A DNA stretch of 64,000 nucleotides from an uncultured Porphyromonadaceae bacterium (GTDB lineage Bacteria > Bacteroidota > Bacteroidia > Bacteroidales > Muribaculaceae): positions 1 through 64,000 of the forward strand of contig CAMWMD010000010.1 in NCBI GenBank assembly GCA_947175265.1, read 5' to 3'. The notes under the pieces were generated by a model. It searched no databases, was not told the origin of the DNA, and was given only the letters and a program-made list of their open reading frames with translations. The translations under genes and the position numbers were made by a program. This document shows positions 16,773 through 24,963 of the stretch, piece by piece (positions within the stretch are counted from its first letter, which is position 1; the number at the start of each line of letters is the position of its first letter).

Positions 16773-17621
16773 GTGGTAACTCTCGAAAACATACAATTTT
16801 CTTATACAAAAGGATTCCCGGCTTTATCCGGTATTTCGGCCCGTATTGAGCCGGGAATCTATCTCCTTGCCGGAGAAAACGGTGCAGGGAAAACCACCCT
16901 GCTCCGAATAATGGCCGGTGCCCTCGCTCCCATGATGGGTACTTGCTCTGTCAACGGTAGTAATCCGGCTTCAGATGTGCCATCACAAAGGGGAAAGACA
17001 TTCCTCGTGGAGGATAACATGGTCTTACCGGGGAAAAATATCATGGAGTTTGCAAAAATGCATTCCCGATTCTATCCTACATTCTCCCCGGAATTGTTTG
17101 CAGAAAACCTTAAGGCTTTCGGAATGTCAGGCCACGAACCTCTGAAATCACTTTCTTACGGCAACCGTAAGAAAGCACAGATTTCTTACGCCCTGGCCCT
17201 GGGGGTTGACCTTCTGTTGCTTGATGAGCCTACCAACGGTCTGGATATTCAAAGCAAGTCTGTCCTGAAATCAATAATTGCCCGTTCCATAGCCGACAAC
17301 CAGACAATCATAGTGGCCACTCACACTGTCTCTGATTTGGAAAATATATTTGACGGCGCCGTTATGCTCTCAGGATCTCGTCTCCTGTTTGCTGCCTTGG
17401 AAGATGAGGTGGCCGCTCGACTCTCTTTTACTCTTTCATCTGCCCCTGATCCGGAAGCCCTGTATTCCGAATCTTCATTGGGAAGGTATCTTAACATATC
17501 TATTGCCGACGGAGAGGAAACAAGGGTAGATTGGCGTCTTCTTTACTGCGCTCTCAATTCTCCCGAACGTGATAAGATAATTGGCATCCTCAATTCAAAT
17601 ACATCCTTTGAATATGACTAA
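16773..17621 (+). CDS. ABC transporter ATP-binding protein (YtrB-like)
   Basis: A 282-residue ATPase that starts at GTG 16773. Walker A is GENGAGKTT (about 34-42), the signature is degenerate (LSYGNRKKAQ), and Walker B is LLLLDEPTNG, followed by the H-loop ATHT. The C-terminal 80 residues beyond the ATPase core are not recognised. The membrane partner overlaps its stop by 8 nt and a YtrA-type GntR regulator follows. This set resembles Ytr/Bcr-like systems induced by cell-envelope stress. The substrate is unknown. Confidence 0.88.
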   Translation: MVTLENIQFSYTKGFPALSGISARIEPGIYLLAGENGAGKTTLLRIMAGALAPMMGTCSVNGSNPASDVPSQRGKTFLVEDNMVLPGKNIMEFAKMHSRFYPTFSPELFAENLKAFGMSGHEPLKSLSYGNRKKAQISYALALGVDLLLLDEPTNGLDIQSKSVLKSIIARSIADNQTIIVATHTVSDLENIFDGAVMLSGSRLLFAALEDEVAARLSFTLSSAPDPEALYSESSLGRYLNISIADGEETRVDWRLLYCALNSPERDKIIGILNSNTSFEYD

Positions 17622-18423
17622 TAGCACTATTTGTCAACACACTCCTGACTCTTTCTCACTCCAAAGAGTGGCGGCACTTTTCGCTTATTACGCACCCGCC
17701 ATACGGCGACAGGTCTGCATATATCTTGCTGTTTCAATCCTGTTCACCATACTGCTGCTAATTCCGGGGTCTGATACCATGCGCACAGGTTTCTTTTCGC
17801 TTACATGGACAATCCTACAGTGGATGTGGTACCTGTCACCTCTCTCAATGGCAAGTAAGGGTAGATCGGGAATTGTCGACAGGCTGATTCCGGCTAAAGC
17901 TTTGGAAAAACTGTCTTTCTTCCTCATTTACTTTGTGGTAATTATTCCTTTGGTGGAGTTTACTCTACCCGTGGTTGCTGAACTGACCATACTGAAATCG
18001 TTGGGAAATGATTTGCCTCATTTCAAAAGTGTACTTGATTTTCAGTTGAATTCCTCATGGATAATGAAGACTATCAATATCCTTAGCGCTATCTGTTGCT
18101 GCCTCGTATCACTTTGTGTCATTCTAAAGTCTCGCCACAACAAAATGCTGTTCGGTATACTCAGCGCATTCTGCGTGCAGATAATTCTCGGTGTAATGGG
18201 AGCAATCTTAAGTGGCTTTGAAATGGCTTCCAAGGCTTTCCAAAAGGGATTTGAGGATGGCCTGAAAGGAAAGATTGACGCTACCGACTTTGATCCTATA
18301 GAATTCACCCGCGAAATTATACAGCCCTCCCCTGCCACTTACACTGTGGTGGGAATAATTACCGCAGGAATTGTTATAGCCGTGGCTCTAATATATCGCC
18401 GGCTACGAAAACCCTCTCTATAA
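17614..18423 (+). CDS. ABC transporter membrane protein
   Basis: A 269-residue protein with about six hydrophobic segments (for example QVCIYLAVSILFTILLLIPG, IYFVVIIPLVEFTLPVVAEL and VVGIITAGIVIAVALIY). I start it at ATG 17614, which overlaps the ATPase stop, instead of the open frame further upstream. No specific family motif is recognised; the role as permease follows from the overlap with the ATPase gene. Confidence 0.8.
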   Translation: MTNSTICQHTPDSFSLQRVAALFAYYAPAIRRQVCIYLAVSILFTILLLIPGSDTMRTGFFSLTWTILQWMWYLSPLSMASKGRSGIVDRLIPAKALEKLSFFLIYFVVIIPLVEFTLPVVAELTILKSLGNDLPHFKSVLDFQLNSSWIMKTINILSAICCCLVSLCVILKSRHNKMLFGILSAFCVQIILGVMGAILSGFEMASKAFQKGFEDGLKGKIDATDFDPIEFTREIIQPSPATYTVVGIITAGIVIAVALIYRRLRKPSL

Positions 18424-18430
18424 TCCGCTT

Positions 18431-18778
18431 ATGGAATTCAATGACAACAAACCTATCTATCGTCAGATTGTGGATCATGCCTTCGCTAAAATAATGGCAG
18501 GAGCATGGTCGCCGGGAGAAAGGATCCCGTCAGTAAGGGAACTATCTGCCGATCTCGGGGTGAACACCCGTACCGTCCTAAAGGCCCTGGATGAACTTCA
18601 GGCTTCATCCCTGATTGAACCCAAACGCGGTATGGGATTTCTCCTTGCCTCTGATGCCCGCATGAAGGTGGAGCTTGAGTTAAGACGTGAGTTTTTCCAG
18701 TCAACCGTCCCATCCCTCGTAGAAGAGATGAGACGGCTCGGTATTTCTACCGCCGACCTCCTCCCCTATCTCCCTTGA
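18431..18778 (+). CDS. GntR-family regulator, YtrA type
   Basis: A short 115-residue regulator: an N-terminal winged helix (PIYRQIVDHAFAKIMAGAWS, then ERIPSVRELSADLGVNTRTVLKALDEL) and only about 40 residues after it, typical of the YtrA subfamily that lacks a ligand domain. It begins 7 nt after the permease and ends the transporter operon. YtrA regulators usually repress their own ABC operon, so autoregulation is likely. I could not identify its operator. Confidence 0.9.
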   Translation: MEFNDNKPIYRQIVDHAFAKIMAGAWSPGERIPSVRELSADLGVNTRTVLKALDELQASSLIEPKRGMGFLLASDARMKVELELRREFFQSTVPSLVEEMRRLGISTADLLPYLP

Positions 18779-18796
18779 CAGTCCACAATATGACAA

Positions 18797-18845
18797 CAAC
18801 GTATGCCGACCCGTTATTAAGGCCGGCCTACGTTGCATTAATTCT
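18797..18845. terminator. Inverted repeat between convergent genes
   Basis: CAACGTA-GCCG pairs with CGGC-TACGTTG (one mismatch, loop about 25 nt). It lies between the ends of the GntR and GH13 genes and could serve both strands. No strong U-tract is present. Confidence 0.4.
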
Positions 18846-18905
18846 TCTGTATCTTAAATATTTATGAAATGGTTAGCCTTCCGCTGACACCGGATTTTTC
18901 ATTTT

Positions 18906-20351
18906 TCAATTCCCAATTCTCCTGATCTCCGGTATCCAGGCTTTTACCCTTATCTCCTTATTCACCTCGGGAATTGAAACCTCCGTGTCATTCTCGCTGA
19001 ATATCAGCACGACTTTGTTGCCGCTCTCTTTGTCATTCTTCCTGACTATTAGGATCTCATTGCCGTTTTTATCCTTGAGGGTTTCAAACTCCGCTTCACC
19101 GCGCCACATGGCCGGATTGGCTGCCCTGAACTTCATGACTGAGGCTATATAGGCCCTCATCTGATTTTCTTTATAGTTGCGGGCGTCAAGATGTCCGCTG
19201 GTGCGGGCCACGTTGTCCGGCTGTGCTCCGACTGCGTCGCGGCAGTCATCGCCAAACTCATCTCCATAATACATGGTGACAGGGCCGGAGTACGCGGCAA
19301 GTATGGCATGGCGCGCCATCATCTTTTCATAATAGTAAGGGTCGTGGGGATTAAAGTGATCCGCGAGGCGGTAGCCGTCATGATTCGACAGGAAAAGATT
19401 GGGCATAACCTCATCGTTCAGGTACCCCCTTGTTGTCGGCGTGGAGAGTATGGTGACTACATCTGCCCAGCCGTTTTCAAGCCCCTCCTTTGTCGTGTCT
19501 TGCATCGGGCCGCTTATCAATTCCTTCCCGTCAAAGTCAAACGCACTCACCAGACCACCGTCACGATAGACACCACGGTTTATTACATCAGCGCTTCCCC
19601 AGTCTTCACCTACCATATATCCGAGCGTTCCCCATTGCTCTCCCTTATCCTTTCTCTCGGCTGTGAGTTGTTCCACCGCTCCCCTGATTTCATTCCAGTA
19701 GTTATGTCCCCCCTGGGTTGCCTGATAGGCCTGGTCAAGTCGCCAGCCGTCTACTCCGAATTTATCAATCCAGTACGTCGCCACCTCCTTGATATAATCG
19801 AGTGAGCCGGGATAGGCTATATTCCCTTTTCCGTCGCGTTCCCCTCGGTCGCTGTAGACCTCCGCCACATCCAATTTATATCCTGAAGGCGACGCCTCGG
19901 TGACGCCGCCGTGATGGCCGAAAACACCGTCAAGTATGACGTAGATACCCCTCTTGTGGGCCTCGTCGACCAACTCCTTAAACTCCTCCTCTGTCCCGAA
20001 ATGAGGGTCTATCTTGAAGAAGTTGTTGGTGAAATATCCGGTTGCCTGTAGTTTTTCTCCTCCGAAAGCCGTGGAACTGTCAAATATCGGAGTCATCCAC
20101 AAAGCATTCGCTCCCAAGTCTTTTATATGGTCGAGTGAGTTTATTATCCCTCTCAGATTTCCGTTCTTCATCGCATTGTCTGGTCCCCACATGGCCCTGT
20201 AGCCGGGTGCGCCCGTGGAATCATTCTGAAATGAGGCCACCATGACCTGATAGATGGTAAGTTCGCGCGGATCTCCTGTCAGAGCCGACATACTGAAAGT
20301 GCCCAGAAGCAATGAAGCCGCTCCCAACAGGATTTTCCTGAATTTATTCAT
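18906..20351 (-). CDS. Secreted GH13 alpha-amylase family enzyme
   Basis: A 481-residue glycoside hydrolase with an N-terminal signal peptide (KILLGAASLLLGTFSMSA) and no lipobox, so it is probably periplasmic. The four GH13 regions are visible: DGVFGHH (141-147), GWRLDQA with the nucleophile Asp206, VGEDWGS with the acid/base Glu249, and LSNHD with Asp325. It probably cleaves alpha-glucans or maltodextrins. No SusC/SusD-like genes are nearby, so this is not a full polysaccharide utilisation locus. A -7-like TAATTTTG lies at 20429-20436 (minus), and a 7-bp hairpin (20398-20417) sits in the leader. Confidence 0.93.
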   Translation of the reverse strand: MNKFRKILLGAASLLLGTFSMSALTGDPRELTIYQVMVASFQNDSTGAPGYRAMWGPDNAMKNGNLRGIINSLDHIKDLGANALWMTPIFDSSTAFGGEKLQATGYFTNNFFKIDPHFGTEEEFKELVDEAHKRGIYVILDGVFGHHGGVTEASPSGYKLDVAEVYSDRGERDGKGNIAYPGSLDYIKEVATYWIDKFGVDGWRLDQAYQATQGGHNYWNEIRGAVEQLTAERKDKGEQWGTLGYMVGEDWGSADVINRGVYRDGGLVSAFDFDGKELISGPMQDTTKEGLENGWADVVTILSTPTTRGYLNDEVMPNLFLSNHDGYRLADHFNPHDPYYYEKMMARHAILAAYSGPVTMYYGDEFGDDCRDAVGAQPDNVARTSGHLDARNYKENQMRAYIASVMKFRAANPAMWRGEAEFETLKDKNGNEILIVRKNDKESGNKVVLIFSENDTEVSIPEVNKEIRVKAWIPEIRRIGN

Positions 20352-20397
20352 AGTCTTTACAGTATTATAAGGTTAGATATGGTATTCTTCCCGTCAT

Positions 20398-20436
20398 GGC
20401 TGCCAGGCAGCAGCCAATGTTGATATTGCAAAATTA
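20398..20436 (-). promoter_or_regulatory. Probable -7 box and leader hairpin of the GH13 gene
   Basis: On the minus strand TAATTTTG (20436-20429) is followed by an inverted repeat TGGCTGC / GCAGCCA (20417-20398). No clear TTTG lies 19-20 nt upstream. The rest of the gene-free stretch 20437-20996 is AT-rich, and I see nothing else in it that I can support. Confidence 0.45.
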
Positions 20437-20996
20437 CTAAAAAAAAACGATTGTGGAATATGCCTCCCTTTTAATTCCATATTGCTTTCTTTGCTCTCCA
20501 ATTTGATACGACCCCCTTTTTGTGAGCGATGAGAACGACCCTTATCCCCCTTCAAATATTCAAATTCTATACAAAATTTAAATTTTTCGCATTTTTTTAT
20601 TTTTTGGAACGGAACGATTTTAACAAAATTTTAATATTTTATCCTTCAAAATTCACACTTTAACCACTATATCTTAATCTCTTACAATTCTATCCTTATC
20701 TTGCAATACGTTCCACCCCTGAAACGATTTCAGAGCGAATTTTCTATAAATATACAAACCACATAAAATTATTATACAATCTCAAAAAAGAAAAATCGAC
20801 TTCACCAACTGAAAAGAATCTTCCAAACCGGCTTGGACCCGATATTATTTTCGCATATCATTCCCGAACTTGAATACATCAATTTTTGTTCTACATTCAC
20901 ATTACACTAAGTGATTCATCTGTTATAGGTCTTTCCACATTTCTCTTCATCGGTGATTTTCCCAATGAAGTGTTTGAAATCCTTTAATTTATAAAT

Positions 20997-21365
20997 ATGA
21001 ACATCCTTCTTAATATTATTTGGATTGTATTCGGTGGCCTCATGGTAGCCATTGAATATGTGATTGCCAGCATCGGCATGATGGTGACTATCGTAGGTAT
21101 ACCTTTCGGCCTCCAGACCATGAAACTCGCTATGGTGGCGCTATGGCCGTTCGGCACTAAAATCGACGATAACAGTTGGCCGTCGGGATGTCTCGCCGGC
21201 GTGATGAACGTGATTTGGTGGTTCCTCGGAGGCATCCCAATTGCGCTGACCCATCTCCTCTGGGGGTTGATCTTCTGCGTCACCGTCGTCGGAATACCAT
21301 TCGGAATGCAGCACTTCAAACTCATGCGCCTCGCCCTGTTCCCCTTCGGTAAATCAATTTCCTAA
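20997..21365 (+). CDS. YccF domain membrane protein
   Basis: A 122-residue inner-membrane protein made of two similar halves. Each half ends with a near-copy of the same segment (TIVGIPFGLQTMKLAMVALWPFG, split as GIPFGLQTMKLAMVAL and WPFG, and in the second half GIPFGMQHFKLMRLALFPFG). Such tandem YccF domains are typical of the family. The function is unknown. It stands alone and ends about 60 nt before a terminator. Confidence 0.88.
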   Translation: MNILLNIIWIVFGGLMVAIEYVIASIGMMVTIVGIPFGLQTMKLAMVALWPFGTKIDDNSWPSGCLAGVMNVIWWFLGGIPIALTHLLWGLIFCVTVVGIPFGMQHFKLMRLALFPFGKSIS

Positions 21366-21422
21366 AAATCAGGCCAACAAAATTCAAGCCCACAATAATT
21401 CTGATACAATTAATTCCAAAAC

Positions 21423-21461
21423 AAAAGGCAGAAAACCTTTAAGGGCTTCCTGCCTTTTGTT
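21423..21461 (+). terminator. Terminator after the YccF gene
   Basis: AAAAGGCAG and CTGCCTTTT form a 9-bp stem with an 18-nt loop, followed by GTTG. The A/T-rich flanks would let it work in both directions, including for the GIY-YIG gene that ends at 21479. Confidence 0.75.
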
Positions 21462-21478
21462 GCTGTTTAGATCTCTGA

Positions 21479-22045
21479 TTAGTCTAAATCTGAACGGTCG
21501 TTTCTTAATTTGGAGAGATGCGAACGGAAATCTCTATTGATGATGTTAGTGTTATCCTGAATATTCAATGGTGGATTCAACTCGGCTATCATATACTTTT
21601 CCATCATTTCGGGATTTAACACCGGTTTGAAAAGGAGCAATAGATTTTCACTCATCCATTTTGACAATCTTTCTTCATCATCATCAATAAACTTGATTTT
21701 AGGAGATGACTTACCCCTCTCACTCTCATTCCTGTAAGTTTTCTTCAGACGCATCAAAGAGCCCAAAGATTTCCGGAGAGTAGACCCACCGGCATTTTTA
21801 CTCATGAAATGCTGACGGTAATCTCTCTTTCTCAAACTACTCTTACTTATACCGACATATATGAGTTCATACACCTCCCCCATATATGAGACCATGCATG
21901 GAGTGTAAGATACTCCGCAGTCCGGCAAACTGCTTCCGTGACGCAAAAGTAACGCATACATTCCGGGGCAATCCGCAATTTTGGATTTGTCATCCTCTTT
22001 AGGATCAAATGGAGTAAACTTCTCCAACTCTTCCTTACAATTCAT
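21479..22045 (-). CDS. GIY-YIG nuclease domain protein
   Basis: A 188-residue protein with a GIY-YIG-like core: GMYALLLR (about 28-35), then ELIYVGISKSSLRKRDYRQH with the YVG motif and the catalytic arginine (about 60-75). A glutamate (about 155) follows in AELNPPLNIQDN. GIY-YIG domains of this short kind occur in nucleases of mobile elements and DNA repair; the target is unknown. Base composition is more AT-rich than in the neighbouring biosynthetic genes. The unknown split gene lies 50 nt upstream on the same strand. Confidence 0.75.
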   Translation of the reverse strand: MNCKEELEKFTPFDPKEDDKSKIADCPGMYALLLRHGSSLPDCGVSYTPCMVSYMGEVYELIYVGISKSSLRKRDYRQHFMSKNAGGSTLRKSLGSLMRLKKTYRNESERGKSSPKIKFIDDDEERLSKWMSENLLLLFKPVLNPEMMEKYMIAELNPPLNIQDNTNIINRDFRSHLSKLRNDRSDLD

Positions 22046-22095
22046 TTGCCTGTATCTATCTCGTTTATGTAAAACTTGCTATTTAGGGTTACCAC

Positions 22096-22717
22096 TCAGG
22101 AAACGGAAACATTTAAATACCCATTACTCCCCAAGCTTAGAATAACAGTCTTTCCTTTAGAGACATTTTTTATTTCCTTGTTACTATTTACAACACCACA
22201 CAAATCACGAGCTATTGCACTATTTGTATTAGTGGATGCAAAACCATCTTGAACTGTTACTCTAAATCGTAAGGTCTGCCTGTTACCGTTCATGCTACAT
22301 CTCTGCAACTCCTCAATGTCAAGTTCTATCATAGAACTTTCTCCTGACGAAATGACCTCTCTTACAAGAGGCATATACTCTCTCCAATAGTCAACATAAA
22401 GGTTTTTTCCCATGATACTATATTTCTGGAACCTACCCTCTTCGGTCCCGGTTAACACATAAAGAAAGTGTGAGGGCAATTGTCTTATCGTCAGAGGCTC
22501 TGGTAAACCCGAATGTATAATGACAATATCCCCACACTTGAAGCATAGCACTCAGTCTTTCTTTACAAAGCATTATACCACAAGTGATGAGAGCAGCAGC
22601 CATCCATACATTCGTTAAAAAATTTACCAGACTTTCTGACGAAGGACGTTCTTCACTTTCATCCTGATCCCGTAACAGCTCAAGGCTGTGACGGATATAT
22701 TTAATGGTCTCCACCAT
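22096..22717 (-). pseudogene. Unknown gene, apparently split by a frameshift
   Basis: Two overlapping frames on the minus strand together look like one protein. The first begins MVETIKYIRHSLELLRDQDE at ATG 22717; the second ends LSLGSNGYLNVSVS at 22096. The first runs on to a stop at 22433 with an unconvincing tail. The second has only a GTG (22551) directly after a TGA. A one-base slip in the GGGG run of CAAGTGTGGGGATATTG would join them as MLQVWGDIVIIHSG..., giving about 206 residues. I recognise no family. It may be a pseudogene, a sequencing error or, less likely, a programmed frameshift. Confidence 0.55.
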
Positions 22718-22722
22718 TGATG

Positions 22723-22753
22723 CAAATTTACACCAAAATTGCCAAACCACAAA
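22723..22753 (-). promoter_or_regulatory. Bacteroidota-type promoter of the unknown split gene
   Basis: On the minus strand TTTG (22753-22750), a 19-nt spacer and TAAATTTG (22730-22723) fit the consensus. The -7 box ends only 5 nt before ATG 22717, so the RNA would be leaderless or nearly so. The GIY-YIG gene is probably cotranscribed. Confidence 0.65.
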
Positions 22754-23105
22754 ATATCATGGCGGGGATATTGTCTTCGCCTGCAAAATTAATCCCGCAT
22801 GACGACATTACCCGTCGCCTTTCAATTATTCTCAAAAAATTCCTACTTTTATCCAAAAATATCACCTCTCCCTGCACCTCCCTTATTTCGGCGATTGAAG
22901 TAGTCCAAACTTTTTATTTAGTGAGATTTTATCAGATTTTGGAGATGGCCTTGTCTCTTGAAAAGGGAGTTTAGCACGTTAATTCACCGATGAAAGGGGC
23001 AAAAGCAACCCAAAAGATTATGAAAGATCACTGAAGAGGACACCTTTTCAAGAAACTTCTCTAAAAAATACAAATCCCGTAAATAGTTTATACCACTCCA
23101 CTAAC

Positions 23106-23136
23106 TTGTGGATATCAATTTATTTCCTTAATTTCG
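23106..23136 (+). promoter_or_regulatory. Probable promoter of pyrC
   Basis: TTG (23106-23108), a 20-nt spacer and TAATTTCG (23129-23136) match the consensus except one base. It would give a leader of about 170 nt. In the gene-free stretch 22754-23105 before it I see no supported gene; a frame on the plus strand there has no recognisable sequence. Confidence 0.5.
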
Positions 23137-23167
23137 CAGTAAGTTAATCAAAACGGGAAAGTCATAG

Positions 23168-23296
23168 TTGCAAGAGTATCGCTTCTTTTTACCGGCTGTT
23201 CGTAAAGCATGGACAGCATGTATTGAGAGTGGACAAAGAAAGTTAAATTTTCCGAGGATAGGTGAAGAATGCCGGGAGCAACAAATTGTAAAATAG
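23168..23296 (+). other. Possible 42-codon leader frame before pyrC
   Basis: A frame open from TTG 23168 to TAG 23294 lies inside the predicted pyrC leader and reads in part YRFFLPAVRKAWTACIESGQ. It ends 19 nt before the pyrC ATG. No family is recognised and no terminator follows, so it may be a chance frame, a leader peptide or the remnant of a lost gene. Confidence 0.25.
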
Positions 23297-23315
23297 TTTT
23301 AACTGATTTTTGATT

Positions 23316-24626
23316 ATGAACTCATCTGATTATACGATCATCAAGAATGCCAACGTCTGGACAGAAGGGAAATTCCTGAATGCTGACGTTGAGATAAGAA
23401 ACGGTATGGTGACGGCTCTCGATCCCGTCGCTAATTCCCCGCTCGCTTCCGAACGACATCTGCCGGAATCAGCGGAAATCATTAATGCAAAAGGGATGTA
23501 CCTCCTCCCCGGTCTGGTGGATATGCACGTCCATTTCCGCGAACCCGGATATTCCTATAAGGAGACCATAAAGACCGGCTCCGAGGCCGCAGCCGCAGGA
23601 GGTTTCACCACGGTTTGCACAATGCCTAACCTCAACCCGGCCCCCGATTCTCCGGAGAACCTCCTCCGCCAATTGGAAATCATACGCAAGGATGCCGTGA
23701 TTGAGGTGCTTCCCTACGCCACAATCACACGACTCCGCATGGGTAAGGAACTCGTCGACTACCTGGCCCTCGCACCCGACGTCTGCGGTTTCTCCGATGA
23801 CGGAACAGGTGTGCAGGATGATGAGATAATGCACCGTGCTATGACCGAGATAGCGAAAACAGGAAAAATACTCGCCGCCCATTGTGAGGTGGAGGCTCTC
23901 CTGAACAGCGGTTATATCCACGACGGCATATATGCCCGCGACAATAATCACCGTGGTATATGCTCCGAATCGGAATGGAAGGAAGTGGAACGTGACATCA
24001 AGATTGCCGAAGAGACCGGATGCCGACTTCACGTTTGCCACATCTCCACGAAAGAGAGCGTAAGCCTTATAAGGGAGGCCAAGGCAAGAGGCGTGAGAGT
24101 GACCTGTGAGACCGGCCCGCACTACCTCACCTTCTGCGATGAAGACCTCCGCGAGGAAGGGAGATTCAAGATGAACCCTCCAATAAGGAGCCGCGCCGAC
24201 CGGGATGCCCTGCGTGAAGGGGTGGCCGACGGAACAATCGACGTTATATCCACCGACCATGCCCCGCATTCCGAATCAGAGAAAAGCAAGGGACTCGAGA
24301 AAAGCGCCATGGGTGTCGTAGGTCTCGAGACCTCCTTCGCCGCAATCTACACCACCATGGTGAAACCGGGTCTGATATCAATGGAGCAGTTGGCCCACGT
24401 CATGTCGACCAACGCACGCGCCATACTCGGCCTTCCCGCCGCCGGAGGCATAAAACCGGGCGTGCCCGCCGACCTTACCCTCCTTTCCGGAGCAGGCACG
24501 TCAATCGTTGACCCCGCCACTTTCCGTTCATTAGGAAAAGCGACACCCTACGCAGGGCTCGAACTCTCCGGCAACGTCGCCGCAACCATGTATGCCGGAA
24601 ACTGGGTGTATAGGGCATTAGTCTGA
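23316..24626 (+). CDS. pyrC: Dihydroorotase
   Basis: Cyclises carbamoyl aspartate to dihydroorotate with a binuclear zinc centre. The 436-residue class-I type enzyme starts at ATG 23316 (MNSSDYTIIKNANVW); the two codons before it are not needed. Metal ligands are visible in VDMHVHFREPGYSYKET (HxHxR, about 65-81), AAHCEVEA, HICHIST-like CHISTKES and VISTDHAPHS (about 310). It stands ahead of the carA operon but has its own promoter region, and a separate promoter for carA begins 60 nt after its stop. Confidence 0.95.
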   Translation: MNSSDYTIIKNANVWTEGKFLNADVEIRNGMVTALDPVANSPLASERHLPESAEIINAKGMYLLPGLVDMHVHFREPGYSYKETIKTGSEAAAAGGFTTVCTMPNLNPAPDSPENLLRQLEIIRKDAVIEVLPYATITRLRMGKELVDYLALAPDVCGFSDDGTGVQDDEIMHRAMTEIAKTGKILAAHCEVEALLNSGYIHDGIYARDNNHRGICSESEWKEVERDIKIAEETGCRLHVCHISTKESVSLIREAKARGVRVTCETGPHYLTFCDEDLREEGRFKMNPPIRSRADRDALREGVADGTIDVISTDHAPHSESEKSKGLEKSAMGVVGLETSFAAIYTTMVKPGLISMEQLAHVMSTNARAILGLPAAGGIKPGVPADLTLLSGAGTSIVDPATFRSLGKATPYAGLELSGNVAATMYAGNWVYRALV

Positions 24627-24686
24627 GGTGAATCCACATTTTTTTGACCATTATTCAACGTTTTAAGCGTTTTGTCGCCCCTGAAT

Positions 24687-24717
24687 TTTGCAATATCCCG
24701 TTTTTTCGTTAACTTTG
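24687..24717 (+). promoter_or_regulatory. Bacteroidota-type promoter of the carA-pyrB operon
   Basis: TTTG (24687-24690), a 19-nt spacer and TAACTTTG (24710-24717) match the consensus. Transcription would begin near 24724, close to the leader frame start at 24726. Confidence 0.8.
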
Positions 24718-24794
24718 CGGGCAAAATGAATGACATGGCGACATCAAGAATAGGTCGAGACTTGTTGGTTGTGCTTAACGTGCAGTCTTTTAAC

Positions 24795-24827
24795 GGAAGC
24801 TTTTGCCGTCCGGCCGCTTCCTTTTTT
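24795..24827 (+). terminator. carA leader terminator 1
   Basis: GGAAGC and GCTTCC, with a further GCC/GGC pairing inside, are followed by TTTTTT. It lies about 70 nt after the predicted start of transcription and well before carA, so it can only serve as an attenuator. Confidence 0.8.
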
Positions 24828-24836
24828 GATATTTCA

Positions 24837-24866
24837 GGGCAACTCGTTGGAGGGTTGCCCTTTTTT
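24837..24866 (+). terminator. carA leader terminator 2
   Basis: GGGCAAC and GTTGCCC form a perfect 7-bp stem with a 10-nt loop followed by TTTTTT, nine nt after the first terminator. Two strong terminators in tandem ahead of the first gene of the operon point to regulated readthrough. Confidence 0.85.
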
Positions 24867-24963
24867 GTATCTTCCAATAAGCCCTCAAAACTCGATGACG
24901 CCACTTCACGACACTCCGTGAGACCCTGAGGAAAAAGAATCAAACAAACATATATTTTACAAA

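Larger units (their letters stand above)
24726..24929 (+). other. Leader frame through two terminators before carA
   Basis: ATG 24726 opens a 67-codon frame (MNDMATSRIGRDLLVVLNVQ...) that runs through both terminators (24795-24827 and 24837-24866) and ends 35 nt before carA. There is no run of a regulatory codon. If translated, a ribosome close behind the polymerase would stop both hairpins from forming, as in the E. coli pyrBI leader. Whether it is translated is unknown. Confidence 0.45.

Noticed and set aside
18906-20351. Polysaccharide utilisation locus
   Set aside because: A GH13 gene is present, but there is no SusC/SusD pair or associated regulator in the neighbourhood.
22717-22974. 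Plus-strand frame of 85 codons
   Set aside because: Overlaps a good minus-strand promoter and shows no family features or promoter of its own.
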